Shown here: positions 9,079 to 15,846 of the stretch, one piece after another
Numbering within the stretch: the first letter of the stretch is position 1
Layout: every line of letters starts with the position of its first letter
Assembly: GCA_023389275.1 (NCBI GenBank)
Contig: JAEWEN010000012.1
Span: forward strand, 21,778 to 85,777
From: Bacillota bacterium
GTDB taxonomy: Bacteria; Bacillota; Clostridia; Clostridiales; Caloramatoraceae
DNA: 64,000 nt
Reading direction: 5' to 3'
Program-made: the position numbers and the translations under genes
Notes under the pieces: model-generated
What the model was told of the DNA's origin: nothing
Database searches by the model: none
The model's input: the letters and a program-made list of their open reading frames with translations, nothing else

Positions 9079-9736
9079 CTATTTTATACCCTACACCTTT
9101 TACAGTTTTTATATAGTCTGTTTTAAGCTTTTTACGTATATTTTTAATATGTGTATCTATAACCCTAGTGTCTCCATAAAAATCATAGCCCCAAAGCTTA
9201 TCTAAAAACACCTCTCTTTTTATAACATTCCCCTTATTCTTCATAAGTATTTTAAGCATTTCAAATTCTTTAGTTGTAAAATCTATTTTTTCTCCATCTA
9301 CATAAACCTCATATGAATCACAGTCTAGTTTAATATTTTTAAACTCTAATATATTTTCTTTATCAGAACCATAAACACGTCTTAAAACAGCTTCTACTCT
9401 TTTAATAAGTATGTTAAAAGAAAATGGCTTTGTTATATAATCATCTATATTTAATTCAAATCCTTTTATTTCATCACTTTCTTCATTTAAGGCGGTAAGC
9501 ATTATTATAGGAACCTTTGATTTACTTCTTATCATTTTACATACACCATAACCATCAAGTTTTGGAAGCATTATATCTAAAATAATTAAATCATATTCTC
9601 CTTTATTAAACTTTTCTATTCCCTCAAGTCCATCACTTGCAGTATCTACTATATATTCTTCACTTAATAAAAATTCTTTTACAAGCTCTTGTATATCAAG
9701 GTTATCTTCTACAACTAGTATTTTCCTATTATTCAT
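9071..9736 (-). CDS. OmpR/PhoB-family response regulator
   Basis: This 221-residue protein has a receiver domain with the acidic pocket at E10-D11, phospho-acceptor D54 (LILDIMLP), T81 and K103, and a C-terminal winged-helix DNA-binding domain ending in KTVKGVGYKID. It is activated by the overlapping histidine kinase and probably controls htrA and other envelope genes; that target is an inference from position. The cdaA-cdaR pair lies upstream in the same direction with a hairpin in the gap, so some transcription may read through. Confidence 0.92.
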   Translation of the reverse strand: MNNRKILVVEDNLDIQELVKEFLLSEEYIVDTASDGLEGIEKFNKGEYDLIILDIMLPKLDGYGVCKMIRSKSKVPIIMLTALNEESDEIKGFELNIDDYITKPFSFNILIKRVEAVLRRVYGSDKENILEFKNIKLDCDSYEVYVDGEKIDFTTKEFEMLKILMKNKGNVIKREVFLDKLWGYDFYGDTRVIDTHIKNIRKKLKTDYIKTVKGVGYKIDD

Positions 9737-9768
9737 ATTTATCCTCCCAAAATTTATTAATATAATAA

Positions 9769-9800
9769 AGGCTTATATAAAAAATATTTTACATAAGCCT
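9769..9800 (-). terminator. Probable weak terminator after cdaR
   Basis: Arms AGGCTTAT and ATAAGCCT enclose a further T/A stem; the following sequence is only moderately T-rich (TTTATTATATT). It lies in the 77-base gap between cdaR and the response regulator and may be partial. Confidence 0.5.
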
Positions 9801-9813
9801 ATTTATAAATTTT

Positions 9814-11022
9814 TTATCTTATTTTTTCTACAGTAACTGTAACTTTATCTGGTGTAACTGTTGTTACCTCAGCTTTTTTACTTATTGTTACGTTTACTTG
9901 AAGAATATTTTCCCCTTCTTCAATATTAGCTACATTTACCTCAGCTTTTATATCTGAGTCGTTTATAGATACTAATGCATCCTCTGAAGAACTTACTTTA
10001 ACATCAACAGAAGTTATATCAATATTGTATTCGTATCCATCTTTCTCACCTATAATAGTAATTGGTACTTTAAAGCTTTTTTCCCCTTTACTGCTTATAT
10101 TTATTTCTACTCCTACAGATTTTATATTTGATTGTATTGATACTCCATTTGGAATTATAAGGTTAACTTCTTTTGTAACAGTAGAGTTAATACTTGTAAG
10201 ATCTATACCCTCTGTTTCTATAGCCTTAATCTTATCTATATCCTCTTTTTTACCTATTATTTTAACACTTCCTATTTTAGAGGTTATATTCCCTAAAATA
10301 AGATCTCCACTAAGGGCTCCAGTTGTTTTAACAACTATAGGTACTTCCTTTGAAGGCTTTATATTAACAACTATATCTGCAAATTTAGGTTCTATACTAA
10401 CATTTGTAATAGCATTTTCACTACTATCTAATGGCTCCAGAGCCACAGTTTTTACAGTTTCTTTATAAAGTCCTTCTATATTTACTACTCCTGTAACTTT
10501 TTTAACCTCATCAACATATGTTTTAGCACCTGACACCACAACTCCCGAAGGCTCTGGAGTAGAATTTATATATTCGTATCCTTCCTTTGCCTTCCCTTTT
10601 ACAATAACATTAACAGGAACATATTTTGTTGTAAGTTCATCAAGTTTTATTCTAACCTTTGGTATTTCTGACTTTTCTATTTTTATTCCATTAGGAAGTG
10701 ATTCAACTGTTACAGGAATATCATTATCTCCTTTTTTAAGGTACACACCCATATCTGCTTCTAATTTAAAATCATCACCTTTAGCAAGTACAATATCTCT
10801 TACTCTACCTGATATACTAATACTAACTGTAAAATCTTGATTTGGAAGAAGCACTAGGTTATTTTTAGAAATATTATCTGTGTTTTTAAGTGTTACCTTT
10901 ACATTATCAATAGTTCTAGTTTGAACAGGATTCTTTTCTCCCATTACATATATCCATAAAGTTAATGCTAAAAGAATAGATATTCCTATGGCCATTATTT
11001 TGTGATTATCTTTTTGAACCAT
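9814..11022 (-). CDS. cdaR: YbbR-domain protein CdaR, regulator of the c-di-AMP synthase
   Basis: A 402-residue protein with one N-terminal transmembrane helix (about 10-28) and an extracellular part made of about four YbbR repeats rich in beta strand; recurrent segments such as VPVNVIVKGKAKEGYEY mark the repeats. In Bacillus and Listeria the homologue binds and modulates CdaA at the membrane. The reading frame overlaps the end of cdaA by 28 bases, strong evidence of coupling. The usual third partner glmM does not follow here; a two-component system does. Confidence 0.9.
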   Translation of the reverse strand: MVQKDNHKIMAIGISILLALTLWIYVMGEKNPVQTRTIDNVKVTLKNTDNISKNNLVLLPNQDFTVSISISGRVRDIVLAKGDDFKLEADMGVYLKKGDNDIPVTVESLPNGIKIEKSEIPKVRIKLDELTTKYVPVNVIVKGKAKEGYEYINSTPEPSGVVVSGAKTYVDEVKKVTGVVNIEGLYKETVKTVALEPLDSSENAITNVSIEPKFADIVVNIKPSKEVPIVVKTTGALSGDLILGNITSKIGSVKIIGKKEDIDKIKAIETEGIDLTSINSTVTKEVNLIIPNGVSIQSNIKSVGVEINISSKGEKSFKVPITIIGEKDGYEYNIDITSVDVKVSSSEDALVSINDSDIKAEVNVANIEEGENILQVNVTISKKAEVTTVTPDKVTVTVEKIR

Positions 11023-11840
11023 AGCTTCACCTTCTTAAAAATACTTATATTAGAATCTGCACTTTGCTTTAAAACCTTTGTAAGAACAGATATTAATTTT
11101 TCCTCATTATAATTTCTTGTAAGTCTTCCATTAACAGCTAGAGAAATATTTCCTGTTTCCTCAGATACAACTATTGCTATTGCATCTGATGCTTCACTTA
11201 TTCCAATAGCTGCTCTATGTCTTGTTCCAAGACTTTTATTTACACTTTGTTGTGTTAAAGGAAGAACTGCTGCTGCTGCAAGTATTCTATCTCTTCTTAT
11301 TATAACTGCACCATCATGTAGTGGAGTGTTTACAACAAATATGTTTTCTAAAAGTTGACTTGATACAAGACCATCAATTTTAGTGGAGTTTTCAGTGTAT
11401 TCTGAAAGTCCTGTTTCCATTTCCATTACAATAATTGCACCTGTTCTTGTTTCTGAAAGATTTTGCATTGCTTTTGCAATCTCTACTACAACATCCTCTA
11501 TTTCTTCTTCTGTATCAAATAATTTTCTTGTTATTATTTTACTTCTCCCAAGCTTTTCTAAAGCTTTTCTAAGTTCTGGCTGAAATATAATAATAAGTGC
11601 TATTAATCCAACAGTTAGTGTACTTTCTATTAGGTAATTTAAAGCCATAAGCCCTAATATTTCACTTAACTTCATTACAATTAAAATAAAAACAAGTCCT
11701 TTTATAAGTTGCTCTGCTCTTGTTTCTTTAATCAAAGTAAATAACTTATAAAATATATAGGCTACAATTAAAATATCAACTATATTCCATATAGTTATAT
11801 TTTGAAGGATAGTTAACATATTTTTCATGTCTGTTAGCAC
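10995..11840 (-). CDS. cdaA: Diadenylate cyclase CdaA (c-di-AMP synthase)
   Basis: A membrane cyclase that joins two ATP to make c-di-AMP, an essential second messenger for potassium and wall homeostasis. It has three N-terminal membrane helices (about 20-90) followed by a DAC domain with the catalytic DGA (176-178) and RHR (207-209) motifs. An upstream in-frame GTG at 11849 exists, but its ribosome site would be adjacent to it. GAGGGG sits eight bases before the GTG at 11840, so I place the start there (281 residues). cdaR overlaps the 3' end by 28 bases. Confidence 0.92.
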   Translation of the reverse strand: MLTDMKNMLTILQNITIWNIVDILIVAYIFYKLFTLIKETRAEQLIKGLVFILIVMKLSEILGLMALNYLIESTLTVGLIALIIIFQPELRKALEKLGRSKIITRKLFDTEEEIEDVVVEIAKAMQNLSETRTGAIIVMEMETGLSEYTENSTKIDGLVSSQLLENIFVVNTPLHDGAVIIRRDRILAAAAVLPLTQQSVNKSLGTRHRAAIGISEASDAIAIVVSEETGNISLAVNGRLTRNYNEEKLISVLTKVLKQSADSNISIFKKVKLWFKKIITK

Positions 11841-11955
11841 TATCTTCACCCCTCATTCAATTCTTCTTTCTTAATTATATAACAAAAAATATTTATATAA
11901 AACACATACTATAGATTAATTAATGAATTTAAGGATATAAATTATAATATTAGTA

Positions 11956-11990
11956 TAATATACCTTTCTTCTTGTTTGCCAGGTATATTA
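11956..11990. promoter_or_regulatory. Inverted repeat in the divergent cdaA / coiled-coil gene spacer
   Basis: Perfect 10-base arms TAATATACCT and AGGTATATTA are separated by 15 bases. The left arm overlaps a TATAAT that could be the -10 of the rightward gene. It could be an operator or a leader hairpin; there is no T run to make it a terminator. Confidence 0.4.
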
Positions 11991-12031
11991 AATATATAAT
12001 TACTTTAATATGTGTTATTGGAGGTGATTTT

Positions 12032-12988
12032 ATGTCATTTAAGGGAAAAGCAGCAATTGGAATTTTACTTTGTATTATAATTATTTCTTCAGGAGTATAT
12101 TATTTCTTATATGGTTCTGAAGAAGCTAAATACTCAAGACAAATTAAATCTATATCTGAGTCAATAAATCATACTAATAAAGAAGCAACATCTACATATA
12201 AATATATGGAAAATACTAACGCTAATATTGATACAGTAAAATCTATAATAAAAAGATGTGAAAATGATTTAAATAGAATATTAAAATCTTCAAAGGAGGT
12301 AAAAGTTCCAAGAAAGTATAGCGAAAATCACAAAAATCTTATAAATGGTATTATAAATAATAAATATTTATATACTCAAACATTAACAATGCTAGATAGT
12401 TACTCTTCTAATACTATAGAAAGCTCTATTAATAAGTTATATGACTATGTTTCAGTAACTATTGGATATTATGAGCAATTTAAACATGAAAACTTTAATG
12501 TAACTATATCAAATGAATTTTTAAACTTTCCTGATAAAATAAACTCTTATTTAGAAGTTTTAAAATCAAATGATACTACCTCTAAAGCAACTGAAAATAT
12601 AAACTTTATTAATATTTTAAGAAATAATATTAATGAAATAAGTTTGCTTGAAGAAGAAACTTTAAAAAATATAAACCTTGCAAAGCAAAATAGACTTTCT
12701 GCTAATAGATTATTAGTGTCTATATCTAGTAGTAAAAATAAACTTTCTTCAATAATAAATGAAATAAATAAATTAGAACCTACCGAGGATCTAAAAGAAG
12801 CTAAAGAAAATCTTTTAACTCTTGTAGGTATATATGATTCTTATTTAAGTTCTTTAAAAACATCTCTAGAGTCTTCAGGTAAAATTGAATCTGCTTTAAA
12901 TGAAGGAGATAATTACATTAAAGAATATAATAATAAAAAAGAAGAAATTGAAAGCTATTTATCAGAAAAAGAAAATCAATATAAATAA
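12032..12988 (+). CDS. Membrane-anchored helical protein of unknown function
   Basis: I do not recognise this family. The chosen start is the ATG at 12032, preceded by GGAGGTGATTTT; an in-frame start 60 bases earlier has no ribosome site. The 318-residue product has an N-terminal transmembrane helix (about residues 5-27, GKAAIGILLCIIIISSGVYY) and then about 290 mostly charged, polar residues with heptad-like spacing, predicted alpha-helical and extracellular, with a Lys/Glu-rich end. No cysteine or catalytic motif stands out. It is divergent from cdaA and ends in a very large palindrome. A structural or cell-surface role is conceivable but unproven. Confidence 0.75.
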   Translation: MSFKGKAAIGILLCIIIISSGVYYFLYGSEEAKYSRQIKSISESINHTNKEATSTYKYMENTNANIDTVKSIIKRCENDLNRILKSSKEVKVPRKYSENHKNLINGIINNKYLYTQTLTMLDSYSSNTIESSINKLYDYVSVTIGYYEQFKHENFNVTISNEFLNFPDKINSYLEVLKSNDTTSKATENINFINILRNNINEISLLEEETLKNINLAKQNRLSANRLLVSISSSKNKLSSIINEINKLEPTEDLKEAKENLLTLVGIYDSYLSSLKTSLESSGKIESALNEGDNYIKEYNNKKEEIESYLSEKENQYK

Positions 12989-12992
12989 ATAA

Positions 12993-13044
12993 ATAAATAA
13001 ATAAATGCTAATCTAGATATCTAGATTAGCATTTATTTATTTAT
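12993..13044. terminator. Perfect 52-base palindrome, bidirectional terminator
   Basis: Two 26-base arms match exactly, centred on GATATC between 13018 and 13019. The outer part is ATAA/TTAT tetramer repeats and the core is GCTAATCTAGAT. It follows the coiled-coil gene by 4 bases and holds the stop codon of the tiny opposite-strand ORF. Confidence 0.7.
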
Positions 13045-13150
13045 CTGTATACTTTAAAACACTTTTACTTGGTATAAATGTTTCGTTACCTACAAACAAA
13101 ACAAATACACACATAAGTATAATTACTAATAATAATAAAAATCTTTTCAT
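13037..13150 (-). CDS. Possible 37-residue membrane peptide
   Basis: An ATG at 13150, preceded by AGGGGGAAAG at good spacing, opens a 37-codon frame. The product starts MKRF, has a very hydrophobic stretch (residues 4-20) and ends in the polar tail GNETFIPSKSVLKYTDK. It would be a single-span membrane peptide or a secreted one with an uncleaved signal. Its stop codon lies in the 52-base palindrome that also ends the converging gene. I do not recognise a family. The ribosome site and membrane-like composition favour a real gene, but it could be the remnant of a longer one. Confidence 0.45.
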   Translation of the reverse strand: MKRFLLLLVIILMCVFVLFVGNETFIPSKSVLKYTDK

Positions 13151-13221
13151 TCTTTCCCCCTAGTATAATAACCGATTACTACTTTTTATTAATATATTCG
13201 AAATGCCTTGAAAAAATCACA

Positions 13222-13253
13222 CAAAAAAATAAAGGTCAAATGACCTTTATTTT
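13222..13253 (-). terminator. Terminator of the PTS-IIC-like gene
   Basis: Minus-strand stem AAATAAAGGTC / GACCTTTATTT (11 bp) with a 4-base loop is followed by a run of seven T. Confidence 0.85.
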
Positions 13254-13277
13254 AAATTATTTTATTAAATTATAATA

Positions 13278-14306
13278 TTAATTTTCAGCTTTATTCATTC
13301 CCTCTGGAAGCACAGCCTTATATCCAAGCTTTTTAAATATAGTAGTTCCTACCCATCCAGCTAAAGCTCCACCAATAGCTGCAACAGCTAATGCCATTAA
13401 AACCTTACTAGGTTCATTAAAAGCAAAAGGAACTAAAAGTCCTGGAATAGGTGATGCTGTTCCTGGAGAGTTATTTATAATACCAAAGTATGCAGCTCCC
13501 ATACCTGCAATTCCTCCTCCAAAAAAGTTAGAGCAGTATATTGGTATTGGGTTTCTAGTTATAAGTGGTGCTTGTGTTAATGGTTCAAGCATAACTGCTG
13601 CTACATTTGCATTATTTCCAAGTTTTAATCTGTTGAAAACCATACCATTTGTAAATGATCCTCCAAAACAAGCTATAGCCGCAATACCCATTGCAAGGCC
13701 TTGAAGGTTAAGCATAGCTGTTAGAGCCATTGAACTTAGTGGTGATGTACAAATCATTTTTATTATTCCACCAAGTAAGAATCCCATTATCATAGGGGAT
13801 TGAAGAGATGCTATGGAGATTGTATCTCCAATGTTTATAAGAGTTGTATTAACTACTGGGTCAACTAAATATGCTATCCCTCTTGAAATCGGTGCTATTA
13901 AAATAGCTCCACCTATTACATCAATACCTGTTGGGAAATACTTTTCAATTAAAGGAGAAATAAATCCTACAGCGTAACCTGCAACAAAACCTGGAAGTAT
14001 TCCATAGCCTGAAAGTGCAAGACCTGCAACAACTGCAAATATAGGATTTGCTCCCATTGCTATAGGAACTAAAATTGCTGATGCAACTCCTCCCATTGAC
14101 CCTGCTGATGTTCCAACATCTTTTAAAAACTGTACACCTAAAAAGTCTCCTGTAATATAAGAGTGTATTGCCTCTACTAAAAAGCTAGCAACCGCTGCAT
14201 TAGCAAGTCCTGACATTGCCTGAGAACCTTTTGGTGCTTTCATACTAAAAAGAGAAAAAAGTGCTAGTACAACTAACAATAAAAAAATACCTTTGATCAT
14301 TTCCAT
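13278..14306 (-). CDS. PTS EIIC-type membrane protein (PTS_EIIC_2 family), orphan
   Basis: A 342-residue integral membrane protein with about nine to ten hydrophobic segments and very Gly/Ala-rich loops, matching the small family named PTS_EIIC_2. Members resemble the sugar-translocating IIC part of phosphotransferase systems, but no IIA or IIB domain or gene is next to it. Transport could therefore be PTS-independent or use distant partners, and the substrate is unknown. It has its own promoter (-35 TTGAAA, -10 TATAAT), a leader of about 95 bases containing a palindrome, and its own terminator, so it is a single-gene unit. Confidence 0.75.
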   Translation of the reverse strand: MEMIKGIFLLLVVLALFSLFSMKAPKGSQAMSGLANAAVASFLVEAIHSYITGDFLGVQFLKDVGTSAGSMGGVASAILVPIAMGANPIFAVVAGLALSGYGILPGFVAGYAVGFISPLIEKYFPTGIDVIGGAILIAPISRGIAYLVDPVVNTTLINIGDTISIASLQSPMIMGFLLGGIIKMICTSPLSSMALTAMLNLQGLAMGIAAIACFGGSFTNGMVFNRLKLGNNANVAAVMLEPLTQAPLITRNPIPIYCSNFFGGGIAGMGAAYFGIINNSPGTASPIPGLLVPFAFNEPSKVLMALAVAAIGGALAGWVGTTIFKKLGYKAVLPEGMNKAEN

Positions 14307-14338
14307 ATTAGATCACTCCTTAAATTGGATTAGACCTT

Positions 14339-14362
14339 AAAAGTTTTTCTAGAAAACCTTTT
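14339..14362. promoter_or_regulatory. 24-base palindrome in the PTS-IIC leader
   Basis: Arms AAAAGTTTTTCT and AGAAAACCTTTT match at 11 of 12 positions with no spacer, which looks more like a protein-binding operator than an RNA hairpin. It lies 30-60 bases downstream of the predicted transcription start. Confidence 0.4.
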
Positions 14363-14407
14363 CAAAAGATTTAACTATACTCCTACTTAAAAGTATTGAT
14401 ATTTTAT

Positions 14408-14436
14408 ATTATACATAACACTAATTAAATTTTCAA
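14408..14436 (-). promoter_or_regulatory. sigma-A promoter of the PTS-IIC-like gene
   Basis: -35 TTGAAA and -10 TATAAT on the minus strand with a 17-base spacer. Predicted leader length is about 95 bases. Confidence 0.75.
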
Positions 14437-14498
14437 ACAATTCTAAACAAATATCTTAAAAGTATTTATTATATTTCATATAGGAAATTTCTATTAAT

Positions 14499-15290
14499 TT
14501 AATATAAAATTCGTTTTCTTTCTTTAAAGTAAACAGGCTTTAAACCTATGTTTTCTGCTAGTTCAGTGGCTTTTTTAAAGTTGATTCCTATAGATTCTTT
14601 TTCATGTGAATCTGACCCTATAGTTACAAACCTTCCACCTAATTCCCTAAACTTACCATATATCTTAGAAAAATTTTCTATAACATTTTTATCATTTAAT
14701 CTTCTAGTATTTATCTCCATAGCCTTATCCATATGTACTAATTCTTTTAAAATATCATCTATAATATATGAGTATTTATCATAGTAAATTTCTGAATCTT
14801 CATAATGTCTTGCTGCATATCTTGAAATATAATCTATATGAGCCATACTATCAAAATAAGGATTTTTCTTAATCATTCTAAGCATAGCTTTAAAATATTT
14901 ATCATATACCTCATCTATATTATAAACTTCACCTGTTTCAGTGTTTTTATAATACTCCTGTTCATAAAGATCAATTCCTTCTACAATGTGAGTTGATCCA
15001 AGAAGAAAATCAAAATCATAATTTGATGCTATGTTTTTACACTTTTCAACATATATATCTTCATCAAATCCTATTTCTATACCTATTAATAATTTATTAG
15101 ATCTTAAATTTTTAGTTTTATTAATATAATTATCTACATCTATTTTAAACATATTATCATGTGGATAATTTAAATCTAAATGTTCAGTTAAAATTATTCC
15201 AATATTATTTTTTTCTATAGAATCTAACACTTGATTTATTGTCATTTTACTATCTGATGAAAACTCTGTATGAACATGTGAATCAAACAT
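14499..15290 (-). CDS. PHP-domain phosphoesterase (histidinol-phosphatase HisJ-like)
   Basis: A 263-residue PHP-family metal-dependent phosphatase. Metal ligands are visible as the N-terminal DSHVHTE (H5, H7), TEH, the GSTH motif in the middle, AHIDYI, and the C-terminal SDSH. The closest named function is histidinol-phosphate dephosphorylation in histidine synthesis, but no his gene is nearby and many clostridial homologues are unassigned, so the substrate is uncertain. A strong AGGAGG site precedes the ATG. It is a monocistronic gene; no clear hairpin terminator was seen after it. Confidence 0.78.
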   Translation of the reverse strand: MFDSHVHTEFSSDSKMTINQVLDSIEKNNIGIILTEHLDLNYPHDNMFKIDVDNYINKTKNLRSNKLLIGIEIGFDEDIYVEKCKNIASNYDFDFLLGSTHIVEGIDLYEQEYYKNTETGEVYNIDEVYDKYFKAMLRMIKKNPYFDSMAHIDYISRYAARHYEDSEIYYDKYSYIIDDILKELVHMDKAMEINTRRLNDKNVIENFSKIYGKFRELGGRFVTIGSDSHEKESIGINFKKATELAENIGLKPVYFKERKRILY

Positions 15291-15378
15291 AAAAATCCCT
15301 CCTAATTAAATCTATTTCCAATTACTACAATATTAATTGGAAAGTTTACATAAGTCAATGTAAATTAAAAAACATTTT

Positions 15379-15408
15379 TGAATAAAATCCTTTGAAATAC
15401 ACAAACTA
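15379..15408 (+). promoter_or_regulatory. Candidate forespore (sigma-G/F type) promoter for the DUF1540 pair
   Basis: TGAATA followed by 17 bases and CAAACTA closely fits the Bacillus/Clostridium sigma-G pattern (a -35 such as TGAATA, a -10 such as CATNCTA), with one mismatch in the -10. No good sigma-A promoter is visible. The predicted start is about 25 bases before the first gene. Confidence 0.5.
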
Positions 15409-15438
15409 TTTTTGATCTTATTTGTGGAGGTGTTTTAA

Positions 15439-15618
15439 TTGGCAAACAAATGTATAGCATGTGATGTTACTAGTTGTAAACATCATGCAGGAGATTTAAA
15501 GTATTGCACTTTAGAAAGTATAAAAGTAACTCATCATTCTGTTTCAGAAGCTACAAGTAAAGCTTTTACTGATTGTAATAGCTTTGAATTTAATGGATGT
15601 TGCAGTGAAACTAATTAG
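15439..15618 (+). CDS. DUF1540 small cysteine-rich protein, copy 1
   Basis: A 59-residue protein starting at TTG 15439 behind a strong GGAGGTG site. It reads MANKCIACDVTSCKHHAGDL and later YCTLESIKV and FTDCNSFEF, the cysteine pattern of the DUF1540 family, with an extra CC near the end. Such proteins are common in spore-formers and are presumed to bind a metal, but no function is established. It is followed 17 bases later by a second copy. The upstream promoter looks forespore-specific, which would make these spore proteins. The gene is too short for default gene callers. Confidence 0.82.
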   Translation: MANKCIACDVTSCKHHAGDLKYCTLESIKVTHHSVSEATSKAFTDCNSFEFNGCCSETN

Positions 15619-15635
15619 TTAGGAGGGTATTTCTT

Positions 15636-15803
15636 ATGGCAAATAAAAGTATAGGATGTAAAGTAACAGGGTGTGCTTACCATGCAGGAGCTGAAAATTA
15701 CTGCACTTTAAATCAAATATTAGTTAATTACGAAGAGGGACATCAAAATTCTCATAATCATACAAAAGCTTGTACAGATTGTGATAGTTTTAAAGCAAAA
15801 TAA
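15636..15803 (+). CDS. DUF1540 small cysteine-rich protein, copy 2
   Basis: A 55-residue paralogue of the preceding gene, starting at ATG 15636 behind AGGAGGG. It shares the start MANK, the CxVTxCxxHAG block, YCTL, a His-rich middle (HQNSHNHT) and the final CTDCDSF. Cys residues are at 8, 13, 23, 46 and 49. The 17-base gap and matching architecture indicate a tandem duplication in one operon ending at the hairpin at 15811. A metal-binding role is inferred from the Cys/His content only. Confidence 0.82.
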   Translation: MANKSIGCKVTGCAYHAGAENYCTLNQILVNYEEGHQNSHNHTKACTDCDSFKAK

Positions 15804-15810
15804 ATAATTT

Positions 15811-15846
15811 AAAGGCTTAGAATAAATTCTAAGCCCTTTATTTTTA
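15811..15846. terminator. Terminator between DUF1540 pair and glnN
   Basis: GGCTTAGAA and TTCTAAGCC form a stem with a 4-base loop. A T-rich tail follows on the plus strand (CTTTATTTTT) and a weaker one on the minus strand, so it can serve both converging units. Confidence 0.8.

Noticed and set aside
11841..11849. GTG at 11849 as the cdaA start
   Set aside because: The ribosome site would touch the start codon; the GTG at 11840 has correct spacing.
12981..13005. ATAA tandem repeats as a CRISPR or mobile-element footprint
   Set aside because: They are a 4-base microsatellite forming the arm of a terminator palindrome, with no spacers, no target duplication and no transposase.
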